From positions 4,278,001 to 4,342,000 of the forward strand of contig NZ_CP038026.1 in the NCBI RefSeq assembly GCF_004421005.1: a DNA stretch of 64,000 nt, given 5' to 3'. The position numbers and the translations under genes are program-made. The DNA comes from Pseudoduganella plicata (GTDB lineage Bacteria > Pseudomonadota > Gammaproteobacteria > Burkholderiales > Burkholderiaceae_D). A model generated the notes under the pieces. That model was not told the origin of the DNA. It searched no databases and saw nothing but the letters and a program-made list of their open reading frames with translations. Positions 55,424 to 63,792 of this stretch are shown here, piece after piece (positions within the stretch are counted from its first letter, which is position 1; every line of letters starts with the position of its first letter).

Positions 55424-57811
55424 ATGAGCAACTTCAGCGTGAAAAAAGTCGCCGTCCTGGGCGCCGGTGTGATGGGCGCGCAGATCGCCGCGCACTGCGT
55501 CAATGCCAAGGTGCAGGTAGTGCTGTTCGACCTGCCTGGAAAGGAGGGAACGCCGAAAAACGGCATCGTCCTGAAAGCCATCGAAGGCCTGAAAAAGCTG
55601 TCGCCGGCACCGCTGGGCGACAAGGAAGACGCCGCCCTGATCCAGGTCGCGAACTACGAAGACAACCTGGACCAGCTGGCCGACTGCGACCTGATCATCG
55701 AAGCGATCGCCGAGCGCCTGGACTGGAAGCACGACCTGTACAAGAAGGTCGCGCCGCATATCGGCGCCAACGCCATCTTTGCGTCGAACACGTCGGGCCT
55801 GCCGATCCACCAGCTGGCCGAAGGCTTCGATGCGGACCTGAAGGCGCGCTTCTGCGGCGTACACTTCTTCAACCCGCCGCGCTACATGCACCTGGTCGAA
55901 CTGATTCCGACGGAAGCGACGCGTCCTGAAATCCTCGACCAGCTGGAGACGTTCCTGACGTCGGTGCTGGGCAAGGGTGTCGTGCGTGCGAAAGACACGC
56001 CGAACTTCATCGCCAACCGCGTCGGCATCTTCGGCATGCTGGCCACGATCCACCAGGCCGAAAAATTCGGCCTGTCCGTGGACGTCGTCGACGACCTGAC
56101 GGGTGCGAAGCTGGGCCGCGCCAAGTCCGGCACGTTCCGCACGGCGGACGTCGTCGGCCTTGACACGATGGGCCACGTCATCAGGACGATGCAGGACAAC
56201 CTGAAGGACGACCCGTTCGCCGCCGTCTACAAGACACCGGACGTGCTGGCCAAGCTGATCGAGAAGGGCGCGCTGGGCCAGAAGGCCGGCGGCGGCTTCT
56301 ATAAAAAGGTCGGCAAGGACATCCAGCGCCTGGACTTCGCCACCGGCGAATATGTCGCTGGCGGCGCGAAAGCTGCCGACATCATCGGCCGTATCCTGAA
56401 AGAGAAGGACCCGGTCAAGAAATTCAAGGCGCTGCGCGAATCGACCAACCCGCAAGGCCAGTTCCTGTGGGCGATCTTCCGCGACGCGTTCCACTACATC
56501 GCCTACCACCTCGAATCGATCGCCGACAACGCGCGCGACGTCGACTTCGCGATGCGCTGGGGCTTCGGCTGGAAAGTGGGCCCGTTCGAAACGTGGCAGG
56601 CCGCCGGCTGGAAGCAGATCGCCGAGTGGGTCAAGGAAGACATCGACGCCGGCAAGGCACTGACCGACGCACCGCTGCCAGCGTGGGTGTTCGAAGTGGA
56701 CGGCGTGCACACGGCCGAAGGTTCGTACTCCGCCGCGTCGAAGAAATTCGTGCCGCGCTCGAACCTGGACGTCTACAAGCGCCAGGAATTCCGCGCACCG
56801 GTACTGGGCGAAGGCGCGCTTGACGCAACGAAGGCCGGCACCACCGTGTTCGAAGACGACAGCATCCGCCTGTGGCACTCGGGCGACGAAGTGCTGGTCG
56901 CCTCGATCAAGACAAAGATGCACGTCATCGGCCAGGGCGTCATCGACGGCCTGAAACGGGCTTTGTCCGAAGCGGAACAGAACTTCAAGGGCCTGGTGAT
57001 CTGGGGTACGGATGCGGCCGAAGGCGGTGCGTTCTCCGCCGGCGCCGACCTGCAGTCGGCCCTGCCAGCCTTCATGGCCGGCGGCGCGAAAGCCCTCGAT
57101 CCATTGATCAAGGACCTGCAGAACACCTTCATGGCGATGAAATACTCGAACGTGCCGGTCGTCGCTGCCGTTGCCGGCCTGGCGCTGGGCGGTGGCTGCG
57201 AAATGGCGCTGCACGCATCGCGCCGCGTCGCGTCGATCGAGTCGTACATCGGCCTCGTCGAAGTGGGCGTGGGCCTGATCCCTGCCGGCGGTGGCCTGAA
57301 AGAAGCGGCCGTCCGTGCGGCGAAGGAAGCCAAGGGCAATGACATCCTGCAATTCCTGAAGACGGGCTTCACCAACGCGGCCACCGCGAACGTGTCGAAG
57401 TCGGCCCTGGAAGCGAAGGCGATGGGTTACCTGAAGGAAGACGACATCATCGTCTCCAACCCGTACGAACTGCTGCACGTGGCGAAAGTCACGGCGCGCT
57501 CGATGTTCGACGCCGGCTACCGCGCACCGCTGCAGCGCCCCGTGCCAGTGACCGGCCGTTACGGCTGGGGCACGATCCGCGGCCAGCTGGTCAACATGCG
57601 TGACGGCGGCTTCATCTCCGCGCACGACTACAAGCTGGGCGACATGATCGCCGAGATCGTGTCGGGCGGCGATATCGACCAGGGCAGCGTGGTGTCCGAG
57701 CAGTGGCTGCTGGACATGGAACGCAAGGCCTTCCTGGAACTGCTGAACAATCCGAAGACGCAAGAGCGGATCATGGGCATGCTGCAGACCGGCAAGCCAG
57801 TGCGGAACTGA
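55424..57811 (+). CDS. 3-hydroxyacyl-CoA dehydrogenase/enoyl-CoA hydratase (FadN-type order)
   Basis: A 795-residue multifunctional beta-oxidation enzyme. The NAD-binding Rossmann domain comes first (VAVLGAGVMGAQIAAHCVNA), followed by the dehydrogenase C-terminal domains with FASNTSGLPIHQLAEGF and GVHFFNPPRYMHLVELIPT, and the crotonase domain is C-terminal (about 500-720, VAAVAGLALGGGCEMALHAS, EVGVGLIPAGGGLKEAA). This order is opposite to enterobacterial FadB (hydratase first) and matches Bacillus FadN-type enzymes. It performs the hydration and NAD-dependent oxidation steps. GAGGAAAAAC precedes the ATG. The thiolase starts 16 bases after its stop. Confidence 0.93.
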   Translation: MSNFSVKKVAVLGAGVMGAQIAAHCVNAKVQVVLFDLPGKEGTPKNGIVLKAIEGLKKLSPAPLGDKEDAALIQVANYEDNLDQLADCDLIIEAIAERLDWKHDLYKKVAPHIGANAIFASNTSGLPIHQLAEGFDADLKARFCGVHFFNPPRYMHLVELIPTEATRPEILDQLETFLTSVLGKGVVRAKDTPNFIANRVGIFGMLATIHQAEKFGLSVDVVDDLTGAKLGRAKSGTFRTADVVGLDTMGHVIRTMQDNLKDDPFAAVYKTPDVLAKLIEKGALGQKAGGGFYKKVGKDIQRLDFATGEYVAGGAKAADIIGRILKEKDPVKKFKALRESTNPQGQFLWAIFRDAFHYIAYHLESIADNARDVDFAMRWGFGWKVGPFETWQAAGWKQIAEWVKEDIDAGKALTDAPLPAWVFEVDGVHTAEGSYSAASKKFVPRSNLDVYKRQEFRAPVLGEGALDATKAGTTVFEDDSIRLWHSGDEVLVASIKTKMHVIGQGVIDGLKRALSEAEQNFKGLVIWGTDAAEGGAFSAGADLQSALPAFMAGGAKALDPLIKDLQNTFMAMKYSNVPVVAAVAGLALGGGCEMALHASRRVASIESYIGLVEVGVGLIPAGGGLKEAAVRAAKEAKGNDILQFLKTGFTNAATANVSKSALEAKAMGYLKEDDIIVSNPYELLHVAKVTARSMFDAGYRAPLQRPVPVTGRYGWGTIRGQLVNMRDGGFISAHDYKLGDMIAEIVSGGDIDQGSVVSEQWLLDMERKAFLELLNNPKTQERIMGMLQTGKPVRN

Positions 57812-57827
57812 CTTTAGGACGAACATT

Positions 57828-59024
57828 ATGAGCAAACAACTTCAAGACGCATACATCGTCGCAGCGACCCGCACCCCGATCGGCAAGGCGCCACGCGGGA
57901 TGTTCAACAAGACCCGCCCGGACGACCTGCTGGTGCACGCCATCCGCGGCGCCATGGCTGCCGTGCCGAACCTGGACCCGGCCCTGATCGTCGACGCGAT
58001 CATCGGCTGCTCGTTCCCGGAAGCGGAGCAGGGCTTCAACATCGCCCGTAACTCGGTCGTGCTGGCAGGCCTGCCGAACACGGTGGGCGGCGTCACCGTC
58101 AACCGCTACTGCGCATCGGGCATCACCGCGCTGGCGATGGCGGCGGACCGCATCCGCGTGGGCGAAGCGGACGTGATGATCGCCGGCGGCGTCGAATCGA
58201 TGTCGATGGTGCCGATGATGGGCCATCACCCGTCGATCAACATGGAAACGTTCAGGGACGAAAACGTGGGCCTGGCCTACGGCATGGGCCTGACGGCTGA
58301 AAACGTGGCGAAGCAGTGGAAGGTGTCGCGCGAAGACCAGGACGCGTTCGGCCTGGAATCGCACCGCCGCGCCATCGCCGCCCAGCAGGCCGGCCAGTTC
58401 AAGGACGAAATCACGCCCGTCGAGATCATCACCCGCACGCCCGACCTGCGTACCGGCGAAATCAAGATCGGCAAGCGCACCGTTGATTCCGACGAAGGCC
58501 CGCGCGCCGACGCGTCGATGGAAGGCATGGCCAAGCTGAAGCCCGTCTTCGCCGCCAAGGGCTCCGTGACGGCGGCAACGTCGTCGCAGATGTCGGACGG
58601 CGCGGGTGCGCTGATCGTCGTCTCCGAGAAGATCCTGAAGGAACATAACCTGACGCCGCTGGCCAAGTTCTCGTCGTTCGCCGTGCGCGGCGTGCCGCCG
58701 GAAATCATGGGCATCGGTCCGAAGGTGGCGATTCCTGCCGCGCTGGCCGCTGCCGGCATCACGCAGGACCAGCTGGACTGGATCGAACTGAACGAAGCCT
58801 TCGCCGCGCAGGCGCTGGCCGTGATCCGCGACCTGAACCTCGATACCAGCAAGGTCAACCCGCTGGGCGGCGCGATCGCCCTGGGCCACCCGCTGGGCGC
58901 GACCGGCGCCATCCGCGCCGCGACCGTGGTGCACGCACTGCGCCGCAACAACCTGAAGTACGGCATGGTGACGATGTGCGTCGGCGCAGGCATGGGCGCC
59001 GCCGGTATCATCGAACGCGTGTAA
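57828..59024 (+). CDS. fadA: Acetyl-CoA C-acyltransferase (3-ketoacyl-CoA thiolase)
   Basis: A 398-residue thiolase. The nucleophilic Cys is in VNRYCASGITALAMAADRI, the His in GGAIALGHPLGATGAIRAAT and the second Cys in MCVGAGMGAAGIIERV. It cleaves 3-ketoacyl-CoA to acetyl-CoA and a shortened acyl-CoA. It directly follows the FadN-type gene, and GGACGAAC lies before the ATG. Its position in a fad operon favours a degradative rather than PHB role. Confidence 0.93.
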   Translation: MSKQLQDAYIVAATRTPIGKAPRGMFNKTRPDDLLVHAIRGAMAAVPNLDPALIVDAIIGCSFPEAEQGFNIARNSVVLAGLPNTVGGVTVNRYCASGITALAMAADRIRVGEADVMIAGGVESMSMVPMMGHHPSINMETFRDENVGLAYGMGLTAENVAKQWKVSREDQDAFGLESHRRAIAAQQAGQFKDEITPVEIITRTPDLRTGEIKIGKRTVDSDEGPRADASMEGMAKLKPVFAAKGSVTAATSSQMSDGAGALIVVSEKILKEHNLTPLAKFSSFAVRGVPPEIMGIGPKVAIPAALAAAGITQDQLDWIELNEAFAAQALAVIRDLNLDTSKVNPLGGAIALGHPLGATGAIRAATVVHALRRNNLKYGMVTMCVGAGMGAAGIIERV

Positions 59025-59046
59025 GCGTTATCCGCGAACCATAACA

Positions 59047-59078
59047 AAGGGCGCCGTGGTCACAAACCCGGCGCCCTT
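59047..59078 (+). terminator. Hairpin between fadA and the enoyl-CoA hydratase gene
   Basis: AAGGGCGCC (59047-59055) and GGCGCCCTT (59070-59078) form a 9-bp stem with a 14-base loop, without a long T run. It may end most transcripts at fadA and let some read on into the hydratase gene. Confidence 0.5.
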
Positions 59079-59103
59079 CATCATTCAAAACATGGAGAGA
59101 GAC

Positions 59104-59883
59104 ATGGACATCCTCGTCAGCAAGGAAGGCGGCATCCTCACGCTGGAATTCAACCGCCCGGAACGCAAGAACGCAATCACCTCCGCGATGTACCAGCTGC
59201 TGGCCGACACGATCAACGCGGCCGAAACCGACAACGAAGTACGCGCCATCCTCATCACCGGCAAGCCGGAGATCTTCACGGCCGGGAACGACCTCGATGA
59301 TTTCATCAAGACGGCGCGTCCGACGTCGGCCGAGGACTTCGCCAACCGTCCCGTGTTCCAGTTCATGCGCGCGCTGTCCGGCGCCACGAAGCCCGTCGTC
59401 GCGGCAATCGGCGGCATGGCCATTGGCATCGGCACCACGCTCCTGATGCACTGCGATCTGGTCTACGCAGGCGACAGCGCGAAATTCTCCGTACCGTTCA
59501 CGCAACTGGGCCTGTGCCCGGAATTCGGCTCGTCGATGCTGATGCCCCTGGCCGCCGGCCACGCGCGCGCCGCCGAGAAACTGATGCTGGGCGAGCCGTT
59601 CACCGCGCAGGAAGCCTACGACATGGGCATCGTCTCGAAAGTGGTGCCGGCCGCCGACGTGCTGGAGTTCGCCCGCGCGCAAGCGGCCAAGCTGGTGGCA
59701 CTGCCGGCCGCGTCGATCCGCACGACCAAGCGGCTGATGACGCAGGGCCGCAAGGAAGAGCTGAACGCGATTATCGCCACCGAGAGCAGGTTGTTTGGCG
59801 AGATGCTGCTGGCGCCGGAAGCGAAGGAAGCGTTTACCGCCTTCTTCGAGAAGCGCAAGCCGGACTTTACGAAGTTCGCATAA
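59104..59883 (+). CDS. Enoyl-CoA hydratase/isomerase family protein
   Basis: A 259-residue crotonase-fold protein from ATG 59104, chosen because GGAGAG lies at the proper distance; an in-frame ATG at 59092 would place the site inside the gene. The acyl-CoA/oxyanion-hole segments are FTAGNDLDDFIKTA and VAAIGGMAIGIGTTLLMHCD, and LGLCPEFGSSMLMPLAAGHA carries a Glu typical of delta-isomerase-like members. It likely helps degrade unsaturated acyl-CoAs. It is the last gene of the fad cluster. Confidence 0.9.
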   Translation: MDILVSKEGGILTLEFNRPERKNAITSAMYQLLADTINAAETDNEVRAILITGKPEIFTAGNDLDDFIKTARPTSAEDFANRPVFQFMRALSGATKPVVAAIGGMAIGIGTTLLMHCDLVYAGDSAKFSVPFTQLGLCPEFGSSMLMPLAAGHARAAEKLMLGEPFTAQEAYDMGIVSKVVPAADVLEFARAQAAKLVALPAASIRTTKRLMTQGRKEELNAIIATESRLFGEMLLAPEAKEAFTAFFEKRKPDFTKFA

Positions 59884-59939
59884 GCGGGCGGCCGGTGGCG
59901 GCATTCCTGCTTTTGCCGCCAACCGTGCGGCAGAGTGAC

Positions 59940-59945
59940 TATAAT
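59940..59945 (+). promoter_or_regulatory. -10 box for the ECF sigma/anti-sigma pair
   Basis: TATAAT preceded by TGAC lies 50 bases before the GTG start. No matching -35 at standard spacing; not a typical ECF (GAAC..TC) promoter either. Confidence 0.3.
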
Positions 59946-59995
59946 TGCCGCACCGCCGGCTGCTGTCCCGGCTTGCCCAACGGACCGCCTCCGCC

Positions 59996-60562
59996 GTGAC
60001 CACTGCTGCCGAAGAATTCGACTATGAAGACGCCTTGCGCGGTTGCGCGCGAGGCGATGCGCAGGCGCTGCGGCGCCTGTACCAGCAGGAGAGTCCGCGC
60101 CTGCTCGGTGTGGCGCTGCGCATCGTGCGCGAGCGGCAGGCGGCGGAAGATGTGCTGCACGACGCGTTTGTCAGCATCTGGACCAAGGCCGGCAGCTTCG
60201 ACGCGGCGCGAGGTTCGGGGCGCGGCTGGATCTACAGCATCGTGCGCTACCAGGCGCTCGACGCGATCCGCAATGGATCGCAGGAAGTGGCCGTCAGTGA
60301 AGACGCGCTCGACGCCATCGACAGCGAAGCGGCGCTGCAAGGGCAGCACCAGGTGGCCGATGCGTTTGAACTGCGCGCCAACCTGGGCCGGCTGCACGAC
60401 TGCCTGACGCAGCTCGACGCGGCCAAGCGCAACAGCATCCTGTACGCCTATGTCGACGGCTGCACCCATTCGGAAATCGCCGAACGCCTGGCGTCGCCGC
60501 TCGGCACCGTCAAGGCGTGGATCAAGCGCGGCCTGAGTGCGCTGCGGGAGTGCATGGTATGA
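59996..60562 (+). CDS. ECF-type sigma-70 family RNA polymerase sigma factor
   Basis: About 188 residues from GTG 59996; the longer frame starts at a TTG inside the -10 box. Region 2 is DAQALRRLYQQESPRLLGVA then RQAAEDVLHDAFVSIWTKAG and RGWIYSIVRYQALDAIRN; region 4 is CTHSEIAERLASPLGTVKAW followed by IKRGLSALRE. The stop overlaps the start of an anti-sigma factor (ATGA), the usual cognate pair. The regulon is unknown. Confidence 0.9.
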   Translation: MTTAAEEFDYEDALRGCARGDAQALRRLYQQESPRLLGVALRIVRERQAAEDVLHDAFVSIWTKAGSFDAARGSGRGWIYSIVRYQALDAIRNGSQEVAVSEDALDAIDSEAALQGQHQVADAFELRANLGRLHDCLTQLDAAKRNSILYAYVDGCTHSEIAERLASPLGTVKAWIKRGLSALRECMV

Positions 60563-61254
60563 ATCCAATCCGCGATCCGCACGAACTGGCCGGCGAATAC
60601 GTGCTCGGTACCCTCGACGCAGCGCAGCGCCGCGAGGTCGCACTGGCGCTGCGCGATGATGCCGCCTTGCGCGCCGCCGTCGCCGCATGGGAGGAGCGCC
60701 TGCTGCCGCTCGTCAGCCTGGCCGAACCGGTCGTGCCCTCGGCCGCCCTGTGGGTGCGCATCGAGCGCAGCACCCTGCCGCCGGCACGGCCGGAAGCGCC
60801 GGTTGCACGCTGGTGGAATGCCTTGGGTCTGTGGCGCGGCCTGGCTGCCGGCGGCTTTGCCGCAGCGGCCATCATGGCGGTCGTCGTGGGCGTGCGGGTC
60901 CAGGCGCCCGCCTCGCCCGCGTATATGGTGGTGCTGGCCCAGCCGCAGAGCATGGCGCCGGGCTGGATCGTGCGCGTCAACGACAGCCGGATGCTGCGCC
61001 TGGAACCCCTGGTGCGAACCGAGGTGCCGGCGCAGAAGGCGTTGCAGTTGTGGACCAAGGCCGATGGCTGGAAAGGCCCTGTTTCGCTCGGCCTCGTTAC
61101 GCCAGGCCAGCCGTTCGAAGTGCGGCTGGACAAACTGCCGCCGCTGCAGCCGAACCAGCTGTTCGAAATCACGCTGGAACCGGCCAACGGCTCGCCGATC
61201 GGCCGTCCGACGGGGCCGATCCTGTTTATCGGCCGCGCCGTCAAGACGATGTAA
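60559..61254 (+). CDS. Anti-sigma factor (RskA-type, single membrane span)
   Basis: A 231-residue protein that overlaps the sigma gene by four bases. The N-terminal ~75 residues (ELAGEYVLGTLDAAQRREVA) form an anti-sigma domain, one membrane helix follows at about residues 95-115 (GLAAGGFAAAAIMAVVVGV), and the C-terminal periplasmic part matches the RskA C-terminal domain (ALQLWTKADGWKGPVSLGLV, PLQPNQLFEITLEPANGSP). It holds the ECF factor inactive at the membrane until an envelope signal releases it. Confidence 0.88.
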   Translation: MNPIRDPHELAGEYVLGTLDAAQRREVALALRDDAALRAAVAAWEERLLPLVSLAEPVVPSAALWVRIERSTLPPARPEAPVARWWNALGLWRGLAAGGFAAAAIMAVVVGVRVQAPASPAYMVVLAQPQSMAPGWIVRVNDSRMLRLEPLVRTEVPAQKALQLWTKADGWKGPVSLGLVTPGQPFEVRLDKLPPLQPNQLFEITLEPANGSPIGRPTGPILFIGRAVKTM

Positions 61255-61260
61255 GGAAAT

Positions 61261-61282
61261 GCCGCCGCCAGCTGGCGGCGGC
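61261..61282. terminator. Palindromic hairpin between convergent genes
   Basis: A perfect 11-bp inverted repeat (GCCGCCGCCAG and its complement, no loop beyond the turn) lies six bases after the anti-sigma stop and just before the end of the convergent DUF4394 gene. No T run, but position suits a bidirectional terminator. Confidence 0.5.
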
Positions 61283-61288
61283 TGCGCC

Positions 61289-62926
61289 TTACTTGATGGC
61301 GATGGCGATGTCGCGCAGCCCCGTGCTGCCGCTGCCGATCACAGACAGCTTCACGTCCGCAGCACCGTTCACCGGCGTCGCTGCGCCGCTGGTCAGGTCG
61401 ATCCGGTACAGCGTGCTGGCGCCGCCGGCCGCAGTGCGCAGCGCCGCCAGCGCCAGGCCGTTGGCACCTCCGGCGATATCGAAGCCCCCATCCCCGGCTG
61501 TGTCCAGACCCAGAGGCCCGACGTTGGTCAGCGTTCCGTCATTCGGTGGGTTCTGCAGGGCCAGCACGTCGGCGCCGCTGTCCAGGTCGAACAGCATCGT
61601 TGCCGTCGCCCCCGCCACGCTGTTGGTGTAGGCGGCGGCCGTGACGACCGGTGCCGTGCCGCTGCGGTTGATCGTGCCGTCCGTGGTTGTCGCGCCGGTA
61701 TCGACATTGATGCGCAGGTTTTGCCCGCTGTTGCCGATGACGCGCAGGCGGTCCGCCACGGGGTTGAAGTCGACCGCGAAGGCCGTGCCGCTGATGGCCC
61801 CGAACGGCGCGCTGGTGTCGGCCGCATCGGCCATCAATGTCGCCTTCACGGTCGCCACGCCGGTGGCGGGGTCGATCGTGACGATGCGTGCGGCCGACGT
61901 CAGGCCATACATCAAGCCATCCTTCGGCCGGAAATCGATGCCGAGCAGGCTCTCGCCGCTGTTCATGCCCGTGATGGCCACCGTGCCAGTGGGCGTGTTC
62001 GGTGCGGTCGCCTTGAACGCGACGAGGCGCGCGTCGTCGGTCAGGCCATAGACGGTGGGCTGCGCAGTGGCCCGCACGGCGATACCGCGCACGTCTTCGG
62101 TCACGCCGAGCGCGCCGACCAGCGTTGCGGCGGCAGTGGCGGCGCCGGGATTGACGGTGTACAGATTGCGCGCGCCGCCGGCCGTCGCCACGAGATAGCC
62201 GACATTGGTGCGGCCGTCGATATCGAAGCCGTTGCCGTTGCCCACATCAATGCCCAGTGCTACCGGCGTTGCCAGCGTGCCGTTGTTGGGCGGATTCTGC
62301 ACGTACAGCGTGTCGTTGACGCTGTCGATGCCATACAGCGTCGTCGCGCCCGTGCCGGCGAACGAATTGGTGTAGGCCGACGCCGTGATCGCGGTATTGG
62401 CGGCGCCGCCGTTGATGGCGCCGTCGGTGGTGACGGCGCCGGTATCGACATTGATCCGCAGGCTTTGCCCGCTGCTGCCGACGATGCGCAGGCGGTCCGC
62501 GACCGGGTTGAAGTCGACGCCGAAATCGCTGCCGGCCAGCGCGGTGAAGGGCAGGGTGGTGTCTGCCGCATCGGCCATCAACGTCGACTTCAGCGTCGCG
62601 ATGCCGGTTGTCGTATCGATCGTATAGAGCCGCCCGCCGCTGCCCACGCCATACAGCATCCCATCGACAGGGCGGAAATCGATGCCAACCAGGCTGTCCC
62701 CGCCCTGCAGGCCCGTGACGGCGACAGTCGTGCGGATGGTGCCTGGCGTGGCGCGGTCAAACGACACGAGCTTGTTGGTAACCGTTAGCGCGAAGACGTC
62801 GCCCGGGGTGGGCACGGGCACGGCCGGCGTGGGTGCCGGATCATCGATGGTACCGTGGCTGCCGCCACCGCACGCGGTCAGCGCCAGTGCGACGGGCAAG
62901 GAAAGGATCAGCTTGGAAATGGTCAT
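61289..62926 (-). CDS. DUF4394 domain lipoprotein with two tandem domains
   Basis: A 545-residue exported protein with a lipoprotein signal (lipobox ALTACGGG). After a Pro/Thr linker, two DUF4394 domains follow in tandem (about 42-285 and 290-545); both contain GIDFRP-DG--YG, SGQSLRINVDTGA or SGQNLRINVDTGA, and VDFNPVADRLR. DUF4394 is a beta-propeller-like module of unknown function found in secreted proteins. Its 3' end is convergent with the anti-sigma gene. Confidence 0.85.
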   Translation of the reverse strand: MTISKLILSLPVALALTACGGGSHGTIDDPAPTPAVPVPTPGDVFALTVTNKLVSFDRATPGTIRTTVAVTGLQGGDSLVGIDFRPVDGMLYGVGSGGRLYTIDTTTGIATLKSTLMADAADTTLPFTALAGSDFGVDFNPVADRLRIVGSSGQSLRINVDTGAVTTDGAINGGAANTAITASAYTNSFAGTGATTLYGIDSVNDTLYVQNPPNNGTLATPVALGIDVGNGNGFDIDGRTNVGYLVATAGGARNLYTVNPGAATAAATLVGALGVTEDVRGIAVRATAQPTVYGLTDDARLVAFKATAPNTPTGTVAITGMNSGESLLGIDFRPKDGLMYGLTSAARIVTIDPATGVATVKATLMADAADTSAPFGAISGTAFAVDFNPVADRLRVIGNSGQNLRINVDTGATTTDGTINRSGTAPVVTAAAYTNSVAGATATMLFDLDSGADVLALQNPPNDGTLTNVGPLGLDTAGDGGFDIAGGANGLALAALRTAAGGASTLYRIDLTSGAATPVNGAADVKLSVIGSGSTGLRDIAIAIK

Positions 62927-63048
62927 GGTAGTGCCTCCTGAAGTCGGTTGAGTGGTCGCTCAACGATTGCCGGTAACACTCGGCCAACGTTGATAGGATC
63001 ACTACGCCGGGCGAACGGTTTTGGATGCACTGCCTCGAAAATATTCTG

Positions 63049-63250
63049 CTACGCTTGGGCGCGGCGGGCTTCAGTCGCCGGAATGGCGCTACAGGCCAAG
63101 CACAGCGCCGTAACAATCGGCAGCAGAATCGCCACCTCAAGCCGGTGCGAGCTGTGATAGCGCTTCGTCTCGAAAACGGAGTCGACCGTCGATGTGAAGT
63201 CCGTTCCGAAGCGCAGGCCGGATTCCTCGAAGTTCGCGTAAACTGGCGCT
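63049..63250 (-). pseudogene. Partial duplicate of the RMD1-family gene 3' end
   Basis: On the minus strand ETKRYHSSHRLEVAILLPIV then TALCLA matches ETMRYHSSHRLEVAILLLIF of the RMD1-type gene at the window end. Bases 63122-63173 match 63845-63896 at 48 of 52 positions, in the same orientation. Upstream of that the similarity fades and the frame is open but unrecognised; it stops at 63049. It is a fragment, not a working gene. The rest of 62927-63306 shows only a short GTTGAG/CTCAAC inverted repeat near 62946. Confidence 0.75.
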
Positions 63251-63306
63251 TTCGCGGGCGGGCAACGTAACCGGCCGGCCCGCTCAACCCTCTGGAAAAT
63301 TGACAG

Positions 63307-63782
63307 ATGACCCGATTTGCCCTGATTACCGGCACCTTGCTTCTTGCCCTCTCGGGGCTGATGCAGCTGCGGCGCCTGCCGCCAACGCCCCGTTCAACAC
63401 GCAGCTCTTCAACCTGCTGGAGAACAAGAAGAACATCGTCGATGGCAAGCATTACTATCGCAAGGATTTTGCCCAGGCGTTCGATGCGCTGCTGGCGAGC
63501 TCGAAGCTTTCCAGGGTGGACGAGAACAAGGTGTCATTGAAGAAGCGGCTGCTGAGCGGCCCTGCCGGGGAGCCCGACGCGGTTACCGAAGCGGGCAAGC
63601 AGTACCTGTATTACCGGGCATGCCAGGCGCATATGTGCGACGAGACGAACCTGGGACTCGTCTACGAACCGGCAAGCGGCAAGATGGCCGCGTCGCTGCG
63701 CCTCAATGGCCAGCAGGAGTACCTGGGCACGCCCACGCCGGCGGAGCGCGCACTGCTCGAGAGGATGCAGGCGCAGCGCTGA
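63307..63782 (+). pseudogene. Ivy-like lysozyme inhibitor, frameshift after signal peptide
   Basis: ATG 63307 opens a signal peptide (MTRFALITGTLLLALSG) that then runs out of frame. The adjacent frame continues ADAAAAPAANAPFNTQLFNL then LENKKNIVDGKHYYRKDFAQ and ends at 63782. The break is at the G run TCGGGGCTG (63353-63361). The mature part has YYRACQAHMCDETNLGLVYE, a CxxHxC pattern like the CKPHDC loop by which Ivy proteins block lysozyme, and the tail YLGTPTPAERALLE. Periplasmic Ivy inhibitors protect peptidoglycan. Family assignment is moderate; the frameshift may be a sequencing error. Confidence 0.55.
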
Positions 63783-63792
63783 TCCGGCTGGG

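Noticed and set aside
55085-57835. A 916-codon open frame antisense to the fad operon
   Set aside because: It mirrors the acyl-CoA dehydrogenase end and the FadN-type gene; no recognisable domain and typical shadow composition.
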